In this document: positions 1-6,342 of the stretch, one piece after another | How positions within the stretch are numbered: position 1 is the stretch's first letter | Layout: the number at the start of each line of letters is the position of its first letter | DNA from: Rhodospirillaceae bacterium | Lineage (GTDB): Bacteria; Pseudomonadota; Alphaproteobacteria; UBA9219 | Direction: 5' to 3' | Length of the DNA stretch: 8,054 nt | Assembly: GCA_003504035.1 (NCBI GenBank) | Contig: DOBW01000130.1 | Location: 308-8,361 of the forward strand | Position numbers and translations under genes: made by a program | The notes under the pieces: model-generated | Databases searched by the model: none | What the model was told of the DNA's origin: nothing | What the model saw: the letters and a program-made list of their open reading frames with translations, nothing else

Positions 1-1211
1 GGATTGCGTGCGAGGGCGAGAAGTTTATCGACCTCCCGACCCTGAAACATGACAATGCCGAGCTCTTGACCAACCTGTAGCGCGCGCTCGTTATCGCAGC
101 GGCAAAGGATAGTATGGGCCTGTCCTGTATCCATAATAATGTTACGAATAGAGCTCGTCTGGCTGGCAGGCATGATGTCGATGGCTTGAGGGGCCCAGAA
201 AAGCTTAATCAGGTCAAAGCCAAGCTTGGTGCGGTCGTAATAAGGTAAGGTGTGGTGCGTCAGGCCATCAAGGCACAAACGAAAGCCATGTTCATGTAGA
301 TAGTCGCGGGCAAAAAGAAAGGCCCCCATATCAGAGAAAATATCAAGCTTGTTCATCTCAATGACAAGGCGGCCTTTGAGTTGCGGTGCAATGACTTCTT
401 CAAAACGTGCGAAATCAGGCGTTAAAATTGTAGAGACATTGAGATTCAAAGAAAAGGGATGCGTTGTTGAAAGGCCATCTCTGATCAGCATCAACATGAT
501 GCGTTTGTCGAGTGTCTGGGTAAGATAACGAAAAAGCCAGCGGTCGGAAGCAAGTTCGATTCCGGGTGTAACAACACTTTCCAAATCTTTGATGGAAACA
601 AAAATTTCTTCAAAAAGAGGCTGGGGTTTATCGTAATCAATAAGGGTGCAAACAGTTTGTCGCCGCGCAATGTTGGTGACATCAACATTATGAAGTGCTT
701 TTTCAAGTTGGGTAAGGATTTCAGGCTGGATAGCCACGGCTTCTTTTTTATAAACGATAGGGGTGAGGTCTTCGGTCTCGCGTTTCTTCTGAGCCTCGTG
801 GAGTATTTCCTGAGCCAAAATCAAAAGATTATCGTAATCTTTTTCTAGATTGTACAAATCAAAGAAGGCCGATTTACCTTCTTTGGTTTGCTCTTTTGCC
901 AGAGGGTCTTGATCGAAAAGTGATCGCATGCGCTCGATAGCCGATTCCAGCATCGTTTGCGTTGCGCCTTTGACAGAGAAAATAAGATCTCCTGTTTCAA
1001 GCGTGAAGAGCTGTCCTTCCATGCCGCTAACATAATTTGTGAAAGATTCTGTTGCAATGCGCAGATAGTTCTCGTGATTATAAGCTTCAGAAAGCTTGGA
1101 AAAGTGCAAATGTATGGCATGCCGGCCTAGGCGCAAGGCTCCTAGTCTTTGGACGAGGTCCAAAAAGGCTATTTCTTGGGTAGGTGGGCGCTGTTTGGAA
1201 AGATCTATCAT
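1..1211 (-). CDS. Degenerate GGDEF-like/EAL-domain protein, 3' end cut by window edge
   Basis: An uninterrupted leftward frame runs from ATG at 1211-1209 to the left edge (403 complete codons, no stop). The C-terminal half, about residues 185-403, follows the EAL phosphodiesterase fold: FEEIF at 200-204 stands where the EAL motif should be, SLNLNVSTILTPDF (254-267) matches the NLS segment, LVIEM (282-286) the LEITE strand, FRLCLDG (310-316) the LDDFG strand, FDLIK (332-336) the D-x-IK strand and FQG (389-391) the final QG. The second Asp of DDFG is Gly, the loop-6 GTG is lost, and the catalytic Glu of the AEGVE strand is replaced in ILCRCDN. Residues about 28-100 resemble a GGDEF fold with TGDLI (73-77) where GGDEF would be. 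A charged segment at about 118-148 may be helical. Inference: non-catalytic c-di-GMP binding or scaffold protein. An in-frame TGA upstream limits the start; no Shine-Dalgarno is visible. The EAL assignment is solid, the GGDEF one tentative. Confidence 0.82.
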   Translation of the reverse strand, partial: MIDLSKQRPPTQEIAFLDLVQRLGALRLGRHAIHLHFSKLSEAYNHENYLRIATESFTNYVSGMEGQLFTLETGDLIFSVKGATQTMLESAIERMRSLFDQDPLAKEQTKEGKSAFFDLYNLEKDYDNLLILAQEILHEAQKKRETEDLTPIVYKKEAVAIQPEILTQLEKALHNVDVTNIARRQTVCTLIDYDKPQPLFEEIFVSIKDLESVVTPGIELASDRWLFRYLTQTLDKRIMLMLIRDGLSTTHPFSLNLNVSTILTPDFARFEEVIAPQLKGRLVIEMNKLDIFSDMGAFLFARDYLHEHGFRLCLDGLTHHTLPYYDRTKLGFDLIKLFWAPQAIDIMPASQTSSIRNIIMDTGQAHTILCRCDNERALQVGQELGIVMFQGREVDKLLALARN

Positions 1212-1689
1212 ACAAAGGACATAGGTAAAGATTTCGAGAATTTTAAGCAAGTTCGTCAGAACCGCTCAATAAATAGCACGTGTTTCCATGTCTGGACTCA
1301 CTTTTTTTTTATCTTGCGCAGAGACTATAAATTTAAGGGATCCTAACCTAGCCCTATGAAAAACAATTCGGTTTCGAAAAGAGGTCTTTAGATTATAAGG
1401 TTTTTTTTGGGCGGCGTTAACAGAACTCTAATTTTTTATGAATATAAAGACATGTGGTTTGTAGTTTTAACCTCTGGTTGAGGTTTTGCTTATATAGTTG
1501 TTCCACTTAAGAATTATCCATGGCTGCAAATCACCTTTTGACATCGCCTTATTTGCGCACGTACCAAAGTGTACGTTTACGCAATAAGGCTCGACAAAAA
1601 GTAATTTTCGCCTATGGGGAAGTCTTAATTGAAACAACTATAGCCTATGCTCTGATCAGATTTTTCCTTGTCCTTGTCGTGTTTTTGTT
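1212..1689. other. Non-coding region between two divergent genes
   Basis: This 478-base AT-rich stretch separates the starts of the leftward EAL-like gene and the rightward HD-GYP-like gene, so it should hold both promoters. I find no convincing coding frame in it. It contains T-runs at 1301-1310 and 1401-1408, a small hairpin with a 6-base stem at 1469-1485, a TTGACA box at 1538-1543 without a recognisable -10 partner, and a much stronger imperfect inverted repeat at 1546-1590. Neither flanking gene has a clear Shine-Dalgarno. No promoter could be assigned with confidence. Confidence 0.7.
1546..1590. repeat. Imperfect inverted repeat, possible operator or leader hairpin
   Basis: Three nested arms pair: 1546-1553 with 1583-1590 (8 bases, GCCTTATT/AATAAGGC), 1555-1557 with 1580-1582 (GCG/CGC), and 1559-1564 with 1571-1576 (ACGTAC/GTACGT), around a 6-base loop CAAAGT at 1565-1570. 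Bulges are T1554, C1558 and TTA 1577-1579, giving 17 pairs in 45 bases. No T-run follows on either strand, so it is not an intrinsic terminator. It lies 100 bases before the HD-GYP-like gene and just after a TTGACA box. It could be a repressor site, a 5' leader structure or a chromosomal palindromic repeat; the sequence alone does not decide. Confidence 0.6.
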
Positions 1690-2988
1690 ATGAGAACTCA
1701 GCCGTTGAATGAAAAAATGCTGCTGCCTGTTGCTGGCGATAGAGCCGTGCCTGCCTCGAAGGTGCGCTTATGGCTTGATGTTGCGTCCATTTTTCTTTTT
1801 GTTCTCTCGCTTCTCGGAATCTGGCTCATTGTTAATGACGGGGATGTGAACCGGACGGATTGGTCTTTTTACCTTACTCTCGCTTTAGTTGTTGTTTCGC
1901 TTCTCCTTTTTGCGGCTGTGCTGAGTTTTCAAGCGCGCATGGAAGAAAAATCTCGTTTGGAGACGCTTTATCAAAATCGTATTGATCTGCTGCAAGGAAA
2001 GCTGAATACACACGAAACAATGTTGCGTTTGGTTTCTGGTTATCAAGCTGGTGGCATTACTATTTTTGATCGACATAATCGTTATTGGTTCGTCAATAAA
2101 CGCGCGGCGGAGACGTTGGGCATGGCTCCTGATGAAATAGTGGGGCGACCACCTATCAAGATTCTTTCTGGCGAGCGATTAGAAAAACTAGAGACGCATC
2201 TTACAAAGGTGCGCAGCCTCGATATACCGTTGGAATTTGTTGATGGTGTTACGGACAAAGAGGGGAGGACGCGCTTTATCCAGTTCCATTATGAACAAAT
2301 ATCTGATTCGTCAGAGATGAACGGATGCATTCTGTTGCGTGAGGATGATTTTACAAGTCTATTTGTCGAGCGCGAACGTCGTGAAAGAATGCTGCGACAA
2401 GTTATTGATACGCTTGTTGCTGTCGTGGATAGGCGTGATCCTTATGCTTCTGGACATTCTTTACGTGTTGGACAATTGGCTGGTGTTTTAGCTCAGGAAT
2501 TGGAATTGGATCCTATCCTTAAGGAAGCTTCAGAAATTGCCGGTTCCTTGATGAATTTCGGTAAAGTTTTAGTGCCGCGTCATATTTTGACCAAGACCTC
2601 GTCTCTTACACCAGAAGAATTGCAGCGTGTCCGCGATAGCATTTTAACATCTGCCGATATTTTGGCCATTATTGGGTTTGAAGGCCCTGTTGTGCCAACG
2701 CTGAGACAGGTTCTCGAGCGCTATGATGGCTCGGGTGGTCCCGATGGTCTCAAGGGTGAAGAGATTATGATTACGGCGCGTATTGTGGCTGTAGCTAACG
2801 CGTTTGTTGCTTTTGTTTCGCCGCGTGCCCATCGTCCGGGCCTGCCTTTCGGTGAGGCTTTGGCCGTTATTGCTAACGATTCCGGCAAGGCTTTTGATGA
2901 GCGTATATTGTTGACTCTGACAGACTATATTGAAAATCAGCCCAACAAGCTTGACTGGCTGAGCGTAAGCAAGCAAGAGTCTGTTTAG
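1690..2988 (+). CDS. Membrane-anchored PAS and degenerate HD-GYP domain protein
   Basis: This 432-residue protein has two membrane helices (about 28-48 and 58-79) joined by a short loop, a charged linker likely to be helical (about 81-112), a PAS-like sensor domain (about 113-218, with ITIFDRHNRYWFVN) and an HD-GYP-like domain (about 232-418). The HD-GYP framework is clear: RRDPYASGHSLRV (248-260), ERYDGSGGPDGLKGEE (343-358) and ARIVAVAN (363-370). HD-GYP enzymes hydrolyse c-di-GMP at a two- or three-iron centre, but the ligands are mostly gone: the HD pair is Met288-Asn289, the HH before ERYDG is Val341-Leu342, the GYP motif is GGP (349-351), and the Asp residues of the DVFDAL segment are Asn370 and Val373. 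Only His256 is kept. I infer a catalytically dead cytoplasmic effector or partner domain tethered to the inner membrane. No Shine-Dalgarno precedes ATG 1690; no alternative start codon lies between it and the upstream in-frame TGA at 1630, though ATG 1717 is possible. The frame is intact, so this is not a pseudogene. Confidence 0.88.
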   Translation: MRTQPLNEKMLLPVAGDRAVPASKVRLWLDVASIFLFVLSLLGIWLIVNDGDVNRTDWSFYLTLALVVVSLLLFAAVLSFQARMEEKSRLETLYQNRIDLLQGKLNTHETMLRLVSGYQAGGITIFDRHNRYWFVNKRAAETLGMAPDEIVGRPPIKILSGERLEKLETHLTKVRSLDIPLEFVDGVTDKEGRTRFIQFHYEQISDSSEMNGCILLREDDFTSLFVERERRERMLRQVIDTLVAVVDRRDPYASGHSLRVGQLAGVLAQELELDPILKEASEIAGSLMNFGKVLVPRHILTKTSSLTPEELQRVRDSILTSADILAIIGFEGPVVPTLRQVLERYDGSGGPDGLKGEEIMITARIVAVANAFVAFVSPRAHRPGLPFGEALAVIANDSGKAFDERILLTLTDYIENQPNKLDWLSVSKQESV

Positions 2989-3005
2989 CTTTAGGCTCCC
3001 AAAAC

Positions 3006-3008
3006 AGG
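3006..3008 (+). promoter_or_regulatory. Ribosome binding site of the ABC-2 permease
   Basis: AGG at 3006-3008 lies six bases before ATG 3015 but only three before the TTG at 3012, which favours ATG 3015 as the start. Confidence 0.5.
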
Positions 3009-3014
3009 TTCTTG

Positions 3015-3872
3015 ATGAAAACAGCCTTTAAAAAAATAGAAGATCAGGAAGAAGAAGACGTTTTTCTTTTGACCCAAAGCGCTACGCCAAAGGTAAGAGA
3101 GATTGGCTCTGTGAACTGGCGCGGTCTTTGGACGTTGATTGTCAAAGAAGTTGAGCGCTTTGTTAAAATCTCGATCCAAACCATTGTTTCTCCTCTTGTG
3201 ATGACGGTTTTGTTTTATGCCGTTTTTTCTGTTTCGATGGGAAGCGGCGAACGCATGGTTGGTGGCGTTCCTTTTTTGGAGTTTTTAATTCCGGGACTTG
3301 TGATCATGTCGATGGCACAAAGTTCTTTCTTCAATACAGCTAGCTCGCTTATTCTCTCCAAGCTTCAAGGCAATCTTGTTGATGTTTTAATGCCGCCCCT
3401 TTCTCCTTTAGAGCTAACGATAGGGTATGCTCTTGGCGGTGTTTTACGTGGCTTGGCTGTTGGTATTGTTGCTTTTGCGGTTATGTCTTTTTTTTATCCT
3501 TTAAACCTGCCTCATCCTGCTTTTGCACTTTATTTTGCTGTGATGGGATCATTGATGCTTTCTCTTATTGGGCTGATTACGGGCCTATGGGGTGACAGGT
3601 TCGATCATCTTGGCGCGATCCAGAATTTTGTTATTATGCCTGCAACCTTTCTTTCCGGTTCTTTCTTTTCAATACAAGAACTTCCTAAGGGATGGGATTT
3701 AGCCTGCACACTTAACCCATTTTTCTATATGATTGATGGATTTCGTTATGGATTTACGGGGCATGCTGATGCCTCGGTTTATAATGGCATAGCTTTTTTG
3801 CTGATTATCAATATGGCGCTTTTCAATGTTGCTTATTGGATGTTTAATACAAGCTCAAAAATTAAACCTTAG
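3015..3872 (+). CDS. ABC-2 type transporter permease
   Basis: This 285-residue inner-membrane protein belongs to the ABC-2 permease family (ABC2_membrane, as in YadH and NodJ-like exporters). A short acidic cytoplasmic N-terminus (EDQEEED, 9-15) precedes an amphipathic segment and about six membrane helices, near residues 53-75, 88-112, 137-160, 168-190, 201-220 and 254-277. The family's conserved core is visible: a segment rich in PP and SPLE (127-133) with LRGLAVG (144-150), then FLSGSFFSIQELP (212-224) and LNPFFYMIDGFRYGF (233-247). Such permeases form a dimer driven by a separate ATPase and usually export polysaccharides, lipids or drugs; the substrate cannot be read here. No ATPase gene is adjacent, which is unusual since the pair normally sits together. 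The start is 26 bases after the HD-GYP-like gene, and the end is 9 bases before the lipoprotein, suggesting one transcript. TTG 3012 would add one residue. Confidence 0.9.
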   Translation: MKTAFKKIEDQEEEDVFLLTQSATPKVREIGSVNWRGLWTLIVKEVERFVKISIQTIVSPLVMTVLFYAVFSVSMGSGERMVGGVPFLEFLIPGLVIMSMAQSSFFNTASSLILSKLQGNLVDVLMPPLSPLELTIGYALGGVLRGLAVGIVAFAVMSFFYPLNLPHPAFALYFAVMGSLMLSLIGLITGLWGDRFDHLGAIQNFVIMPATFLSGSFFSIQELPKGWDLACTLNPFFYMIDGFRYGFTGHADASVYNGIAFLLIINMALFNVAYWMFNTSSKIKP

Positions 3873-3874
3873 GA
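3871..3874 (+). promoter_or_regulatory. Ribosome binding site of the lipoprotein gene
   Basis: AGGA overlaps the stop codon of the permease gene. It is seven bases from ATG 3882 but only one from ATG 3876, so the second ATG is the better start. The overlap with the upstream stop also points to translational coupling. Confidence 0.6.
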
Positions 3875-3881
3875 TATGAAG

Positions 3882-4388
3882 ATGTCACGTTCTGTCTTTC
3901 TTTTGTTGATGTGTTTTGTGCTTGCAGCCTGTTCAAGTAATAAAGGGCCGTTGCGCTTGTGCCCACAGGTTGCCAGTTTGCGGGAGCTTGATAGTGCACA
4001 AGATTATGGGCGCGAGGAGGCTTCAGAGAAAAACTTGGTTGCTGTGGCAACGCTGGAGCGGATTGAAGGTCAGTGTGAATATGATGATGATGGCGTTGAG
4101 ATTCTCTTTGATTTAAAGATGGCGGCTCAAAAAGGCCCGCGTCTTGGGGGTGAGCAGGTTAATTTCCCTTACTTTATTTCGGTTGTTTCTCCACAAGGAG
4201 AGGTTTTGGATAAGAAAATGATGTCCGAACAGTTCATTTTTGAAGATGGGGTAGAAGAAGTCAAAAAAATAGAGCCTTTACGGATTTTTCTTCCCCTTGA
4301 TGAGGGTGAAGATGCCTCGACCTATCGTGTTTTGCTTGGTTTTCAGCTCACTCCAGAGCAAATTGAAGCCGTACGTGGGGAAAAATAA
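3882..4388 (+). CDS. Small lipoprotein of unknown function
   Basis: The 168-residue product starts with a type II signal peptide: a short n-region with one Arg, a hydrophobic stretch, and the lipobox LAAC with the acylated Cys at residue 17. Ser follows the Cys, which by the Lol sorting rule of enterobacteria predicts the outer membrane rather than inner-membrane retention. The mature part is acidic, with a second and third Cys in LRLCPQV (about 25-31) and GQCEYDDDGVEI (about 64-75) that could form a disulfide, and ends in YRVLLGFQLTPEQIEAVRG. This pattern (CPxV near the N-terminus, C-x-Y-D in the middle, GFQLTPEQ at the end) is one I associate with conserved uncharacterised lipoproteins of alphaproteobacteria; that is recollection, not a search result. 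It sits 9 bases after the ABC-2 permease and may be its envelope partner. ATG 3876 would add two residues. Confidence 0.82.
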   Translation: MSRSVFLLLMCFVLAACSSNKGPLRLCPQVASLRELDSAQDYGREEASEKNLVAVATLERIEGQCEYDDDGVEILFDLKMAAQKGPRLGGEQVNFPYFISVVSPQGEVLDKKMMSEQFIFEDGVEEVKKIEPLRIFLPLDEGEDASTYRVLLGFQLTPEQIEAVRGEK

Positions 4389-4433
4389 AAAAAGCTCCTT
4401 TACCTTAATAAATAAGCTGTTTTCTTGATTCCT

Positions 4434-4437
4434 AGGA
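4434..4437 (+). promoter_or_regulatory. Ribosome binding site supporting a GTG start for livHM
   Basis: AGGA lies six bases before GTG 4444. The competing starts, ATG 4477 and GTG 4489, have no comparable site, apart from a weak GGGG run before 4489. The spacing supports 4444, although the usual N-terminus of LivH proteins would fit 4477 or 4489 better. Confidence 0.45.
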
Positions 4438-4443
4438 TCATAA

Positions 4444-6342
4444 GTGGCATATAACGGTTGTTGTTTCTTGCGACTTATGGGGCTTTTTGTGGAATTCTAT
4501 TTTATTCAGTTTCTCACGGGTTTATCAACCGCAGCCGTTCTTTTCCTTGTTACCAGTGGCCTTAGCCTTATTTATGGTGTGACTCGCATTCTCAATTTTG
4601 CTCATGGCGGCCTTTATATGCTGGGCGCCTATATGGCCTATAGCCTGACCCAATATCTGGGCGGTGAGGGAATGAATTTCTGGTTTGCGCTTTTGTTGGC
4701 CTCTTTGGGGGCTAGTATAGTTGGTGTGGCCATTGAAATGCTTGTTTTGCGCCGCGTTTATCATGTGCCCGAGCTTTACCAACTTTTGGCGACTTTTGCG
4801 CTTCTCCTCATCATTCAAGATTCAACTCTTCATATCTGGGGGCCAGATGATTTGTTGGGACCGCAGGCACCCGGAATGGCGGGGGCTGTTTCTATCTTGG
4901 GGATGCCTTTCCCAACTTATGATCTTTTCCTTATCGGTTTTGCTGTGGTGGTTATGCTGGGGCTTTATCTCTTGCTTTTCAAAACGCGCTTTGGTGTTTT
5001 GTTGCGCGCCGCTACAGAAGACAGAGAAATGGTGGCTAATCTTGGTACAAACCAGAAATGGCTTTTCACGGCTGTGTTCGCTTTGGGGAGCTTGCTTGCG
5101 GGTCTTGGTGGTGCGCTGCAATTACCGCGTGAGAGTGTCAGCCCCATCATGGACAGCAACATGACTATGGATGCCTTTATTGTCGTTGTCATTGGCGGTA
5201 TGGGGAGCCTCTTTGGCGCGGTTGTGGCTTCTATTATTGTTGGGGTGGTGCAGGCTTTCGGCATTCTTATTTTTCCGGAGATCACGCTTGTGCTTTTGTT
5301 TCTGATTATGGCCGTGGTGTTGAGCTTCAAACCATATGGCCTTTTTGGCCGCGCCGAGGACATGGTTGTTGAAAAGGCTTTGGTTAAAGGCGGCGCGCTT
5401 AAACGACCTGCTGCTAAGATGAGATATGTGTGGATAGGTCTGGGTCTTTTCTTGCTAGCGTTGCCGTGGTTTGCTGGCTCTTACGCTTTGGTGCTCACCA
5501 GCGAGATTCTTATCTTCGCTTTATTCGCAGCCTCTTTACATTTCATTATGGGACATGGCGGCGTAGCGGTGTTTGGTCATGCGCTTTATTTTGGTTTGGG
5601 GGCTTATGCGGTTGCTTTGCTGACAAAATATTTTGCTGTTGCGATGCCGCTAGCGCTTTTTGCTGCGCCTGTGCTTGCAATCGTTGGCGCACTTTTGTTT
5701 GGTTGGTTTTGTGTGCGCTCTCAGGGCATTTATTTGGCCATGTTGACTTTTGCTTTTGCTCAAATGGTGTGGGCTGTTGCTTTCCAATGGTATGATGTGA
5801 CAGGCGGAGATAATGGCATTTTGGGCGTTTGGCCGCCTGCATGGGCGAGTGATAAGGCTGTTTTCTATTATATGGTTTTAGCGCTGTGCGGGGCTTCCAT
5901 TTTGATTTTGCGCTATGTTGTTTTCTCGCCTTATGGTTATGCGCTGCGGGCTGTGCGCGATCAGTCAAGACGTGCTGAGGCCATTGGCCTTAACGGCAAA
6001 AGACTGCAATGGATTGGGCTTGCTTTTTCTGGCGCTTTTGCAGGTTTGGCCGGAGGTCTGTTTGCTTATAGCAAGGGGAGCGTCTTTCCAACGATGTTGG
6101 ACATACATTCAACAATGGATGCGATTGTTATGACGCTTTTGGGGGGCTTGAGCACGATTTCTGGCCCTCTTGTGGGGAGTGTGACCTACATTTGGCTCAA
6201 GAGTGAGATCAGCCGCTATACCGAGTTGTGGCGTTTTGCCTTGGGGCTTATCATTTTGGCTATTGTTATCTTTTTCCCACGCGGTATCGTGGGGACATTC
6301 AATGCGTGGTTTGAGAAACATAAAAGGAGAAAAAAATCATGA
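4444..6342 (+). CDS. livHM: Fused LivH-LivM branched-chain amino acid type ABC permease
   Basis: This 632-residue inner-membrane protein joins two permeases of the HAAT (LivH/LivM) family that are normally separate chains of about 290-330 residues. Residues about 17-303 are LivH-like: LSLIYGVTRILNFAHGG (40-56) is the family hallmark, the ATPase-contacting loop is LLRAATEDREMVANLGTN (186-203), and the last helices end at LSFKPYGLFGR. A basic linker (about 304-327) leads into the LivM-like half, about 328-620, with GHGGVAVFGHA (370-380), TGGDNGI (453-459), the second ATPase-contacting loop ALRAVRDQSRRAEAIGLN (500-517), LLGGLSTISGPLVG (565-578) and the terminal FFPRGIVGTF. Together the halves give a complete heterodimer-like channel in one chain. 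The substrate is probably a branched-chain amino acid or a related amide, but this family has many ligands. The stop overlaps the next ATG by four bases (ATGA), indicating coupling with the binding protein. LivG and LivF ATPases are not in the window. The precise start is uncertain (4444, 4477 or 4489). Confidence 0.93.
   Translation: MAYNGCCFLRLMGLFVEFYFIQFLTGLSTAAVLFLVTSGLSLIYGVTRILNFAHGGLYMLGAYMAYSLTQYLGGEGMNFWFALLLASLGASIVGVAIEMLVLRRVYHVPELYQLLATFALLLIIQDSTLHIWGPDDLLGPQAPGMAGAVSILGMPFPTYDLFLIGFAVVVMLGLYLLLFKTRFGVLLRAATEDREMVANLGTNQKWLFTAVFALGSLLAGLGGALQLPRESVSPIMDSNMTMDAFIVVVIGGMGSLFGAVVASIIVGVVQAFGILIFPEITLVLLFLIMAVVLSFKPYGLFGRAEDMVVEKALVKGGALKRPAAKMRYVWIGLGLFLLALPWFAGSYALVLTSEILIFALFAASLHFIMGHGGVAVFGHALYFGLGAYAVALLTKYFAVAMPLALFAAPVLAIVGALLFGWFCVRSQGIYLAMLTFAFAQMVWAVAFQWYDVTGGDNGILGVWPPAWASDKAVFYYMVLALCGASILILRYVVFSPYGYALRAVRDQSRRAEAIGLNGKRLQWIGLAFSGAFAGLAGGLFAYSKGSVFPTMLDIHSTMDAIVMTLLGGLSTISGPLVGSVTYIWLKSEISRYTELWRFALGLIILAIVIFFPRGIVGTFNAWFEKHKRRKKS
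6325..6329 (+). promoter_or_regulatory. Ribosome binding site of the first binding protein
   Basis: AGGAG lies nine bases before ATG 6339, inside the end of the livHM frame. It is the best Shine-Dalgarno in the window, consistent with the high expression usual for periplasmic binding proteins. Confidence 0.7.

Noticed and set aside
491..1120. Leftward open frames at 491-706 and 845-1120 and a rightward one at 657-848
   Set aside because: They are out-of-frame or antisense shadows of the EAL-like coding frame, which reads through all of them without a stop.
1149..1346. Rightward 65-codon open frame
   Set aside because: It overlaps the 5' end of the leftward EAL-like gene, has no recognisable domain, and its product has no protein-like composition pattern.
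1469..1485. Hairpin AACCTC/GAGGTT followed by TTTTG, possible terminator or end of a small RNA
   Set aside because: The stem has only six pairs, the T-run is short and interrupted, and there is no rightward gene or clear promoter before it.
1538..1543. TTGACA, a perfect -35 box
   Set aside because: No -10-like hexamer lies 16-18 bases downstream (GTACCA at the expected place), so no promoter is called.
1690..2988. Possibility that the HD-GYP-like gene is a decaying pseudogene
   Set aside because: The frame is full length with intact membrane, PAS and domain-scaffold segments; the substitutions are confined to metal-ligand positions, which suggests functional change rather than decay.
4391..4425. 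AAAA-AGCT / AGCT-G-TTTT possible terminator after the lipoprotein gene
   Set aside because: The stem is AT-rich with a mismatch and an 18-base loop, too weak for an intrinsic terminator; it does not justify splitting the operon.
4525..5968. Several antisense and out-of-frame open frames of 97-147 codons inside livHM
   Set aside because: They lie within a clear membrane-permease frame with family motifs throughout; their translations are low-complexity shadows without domains.
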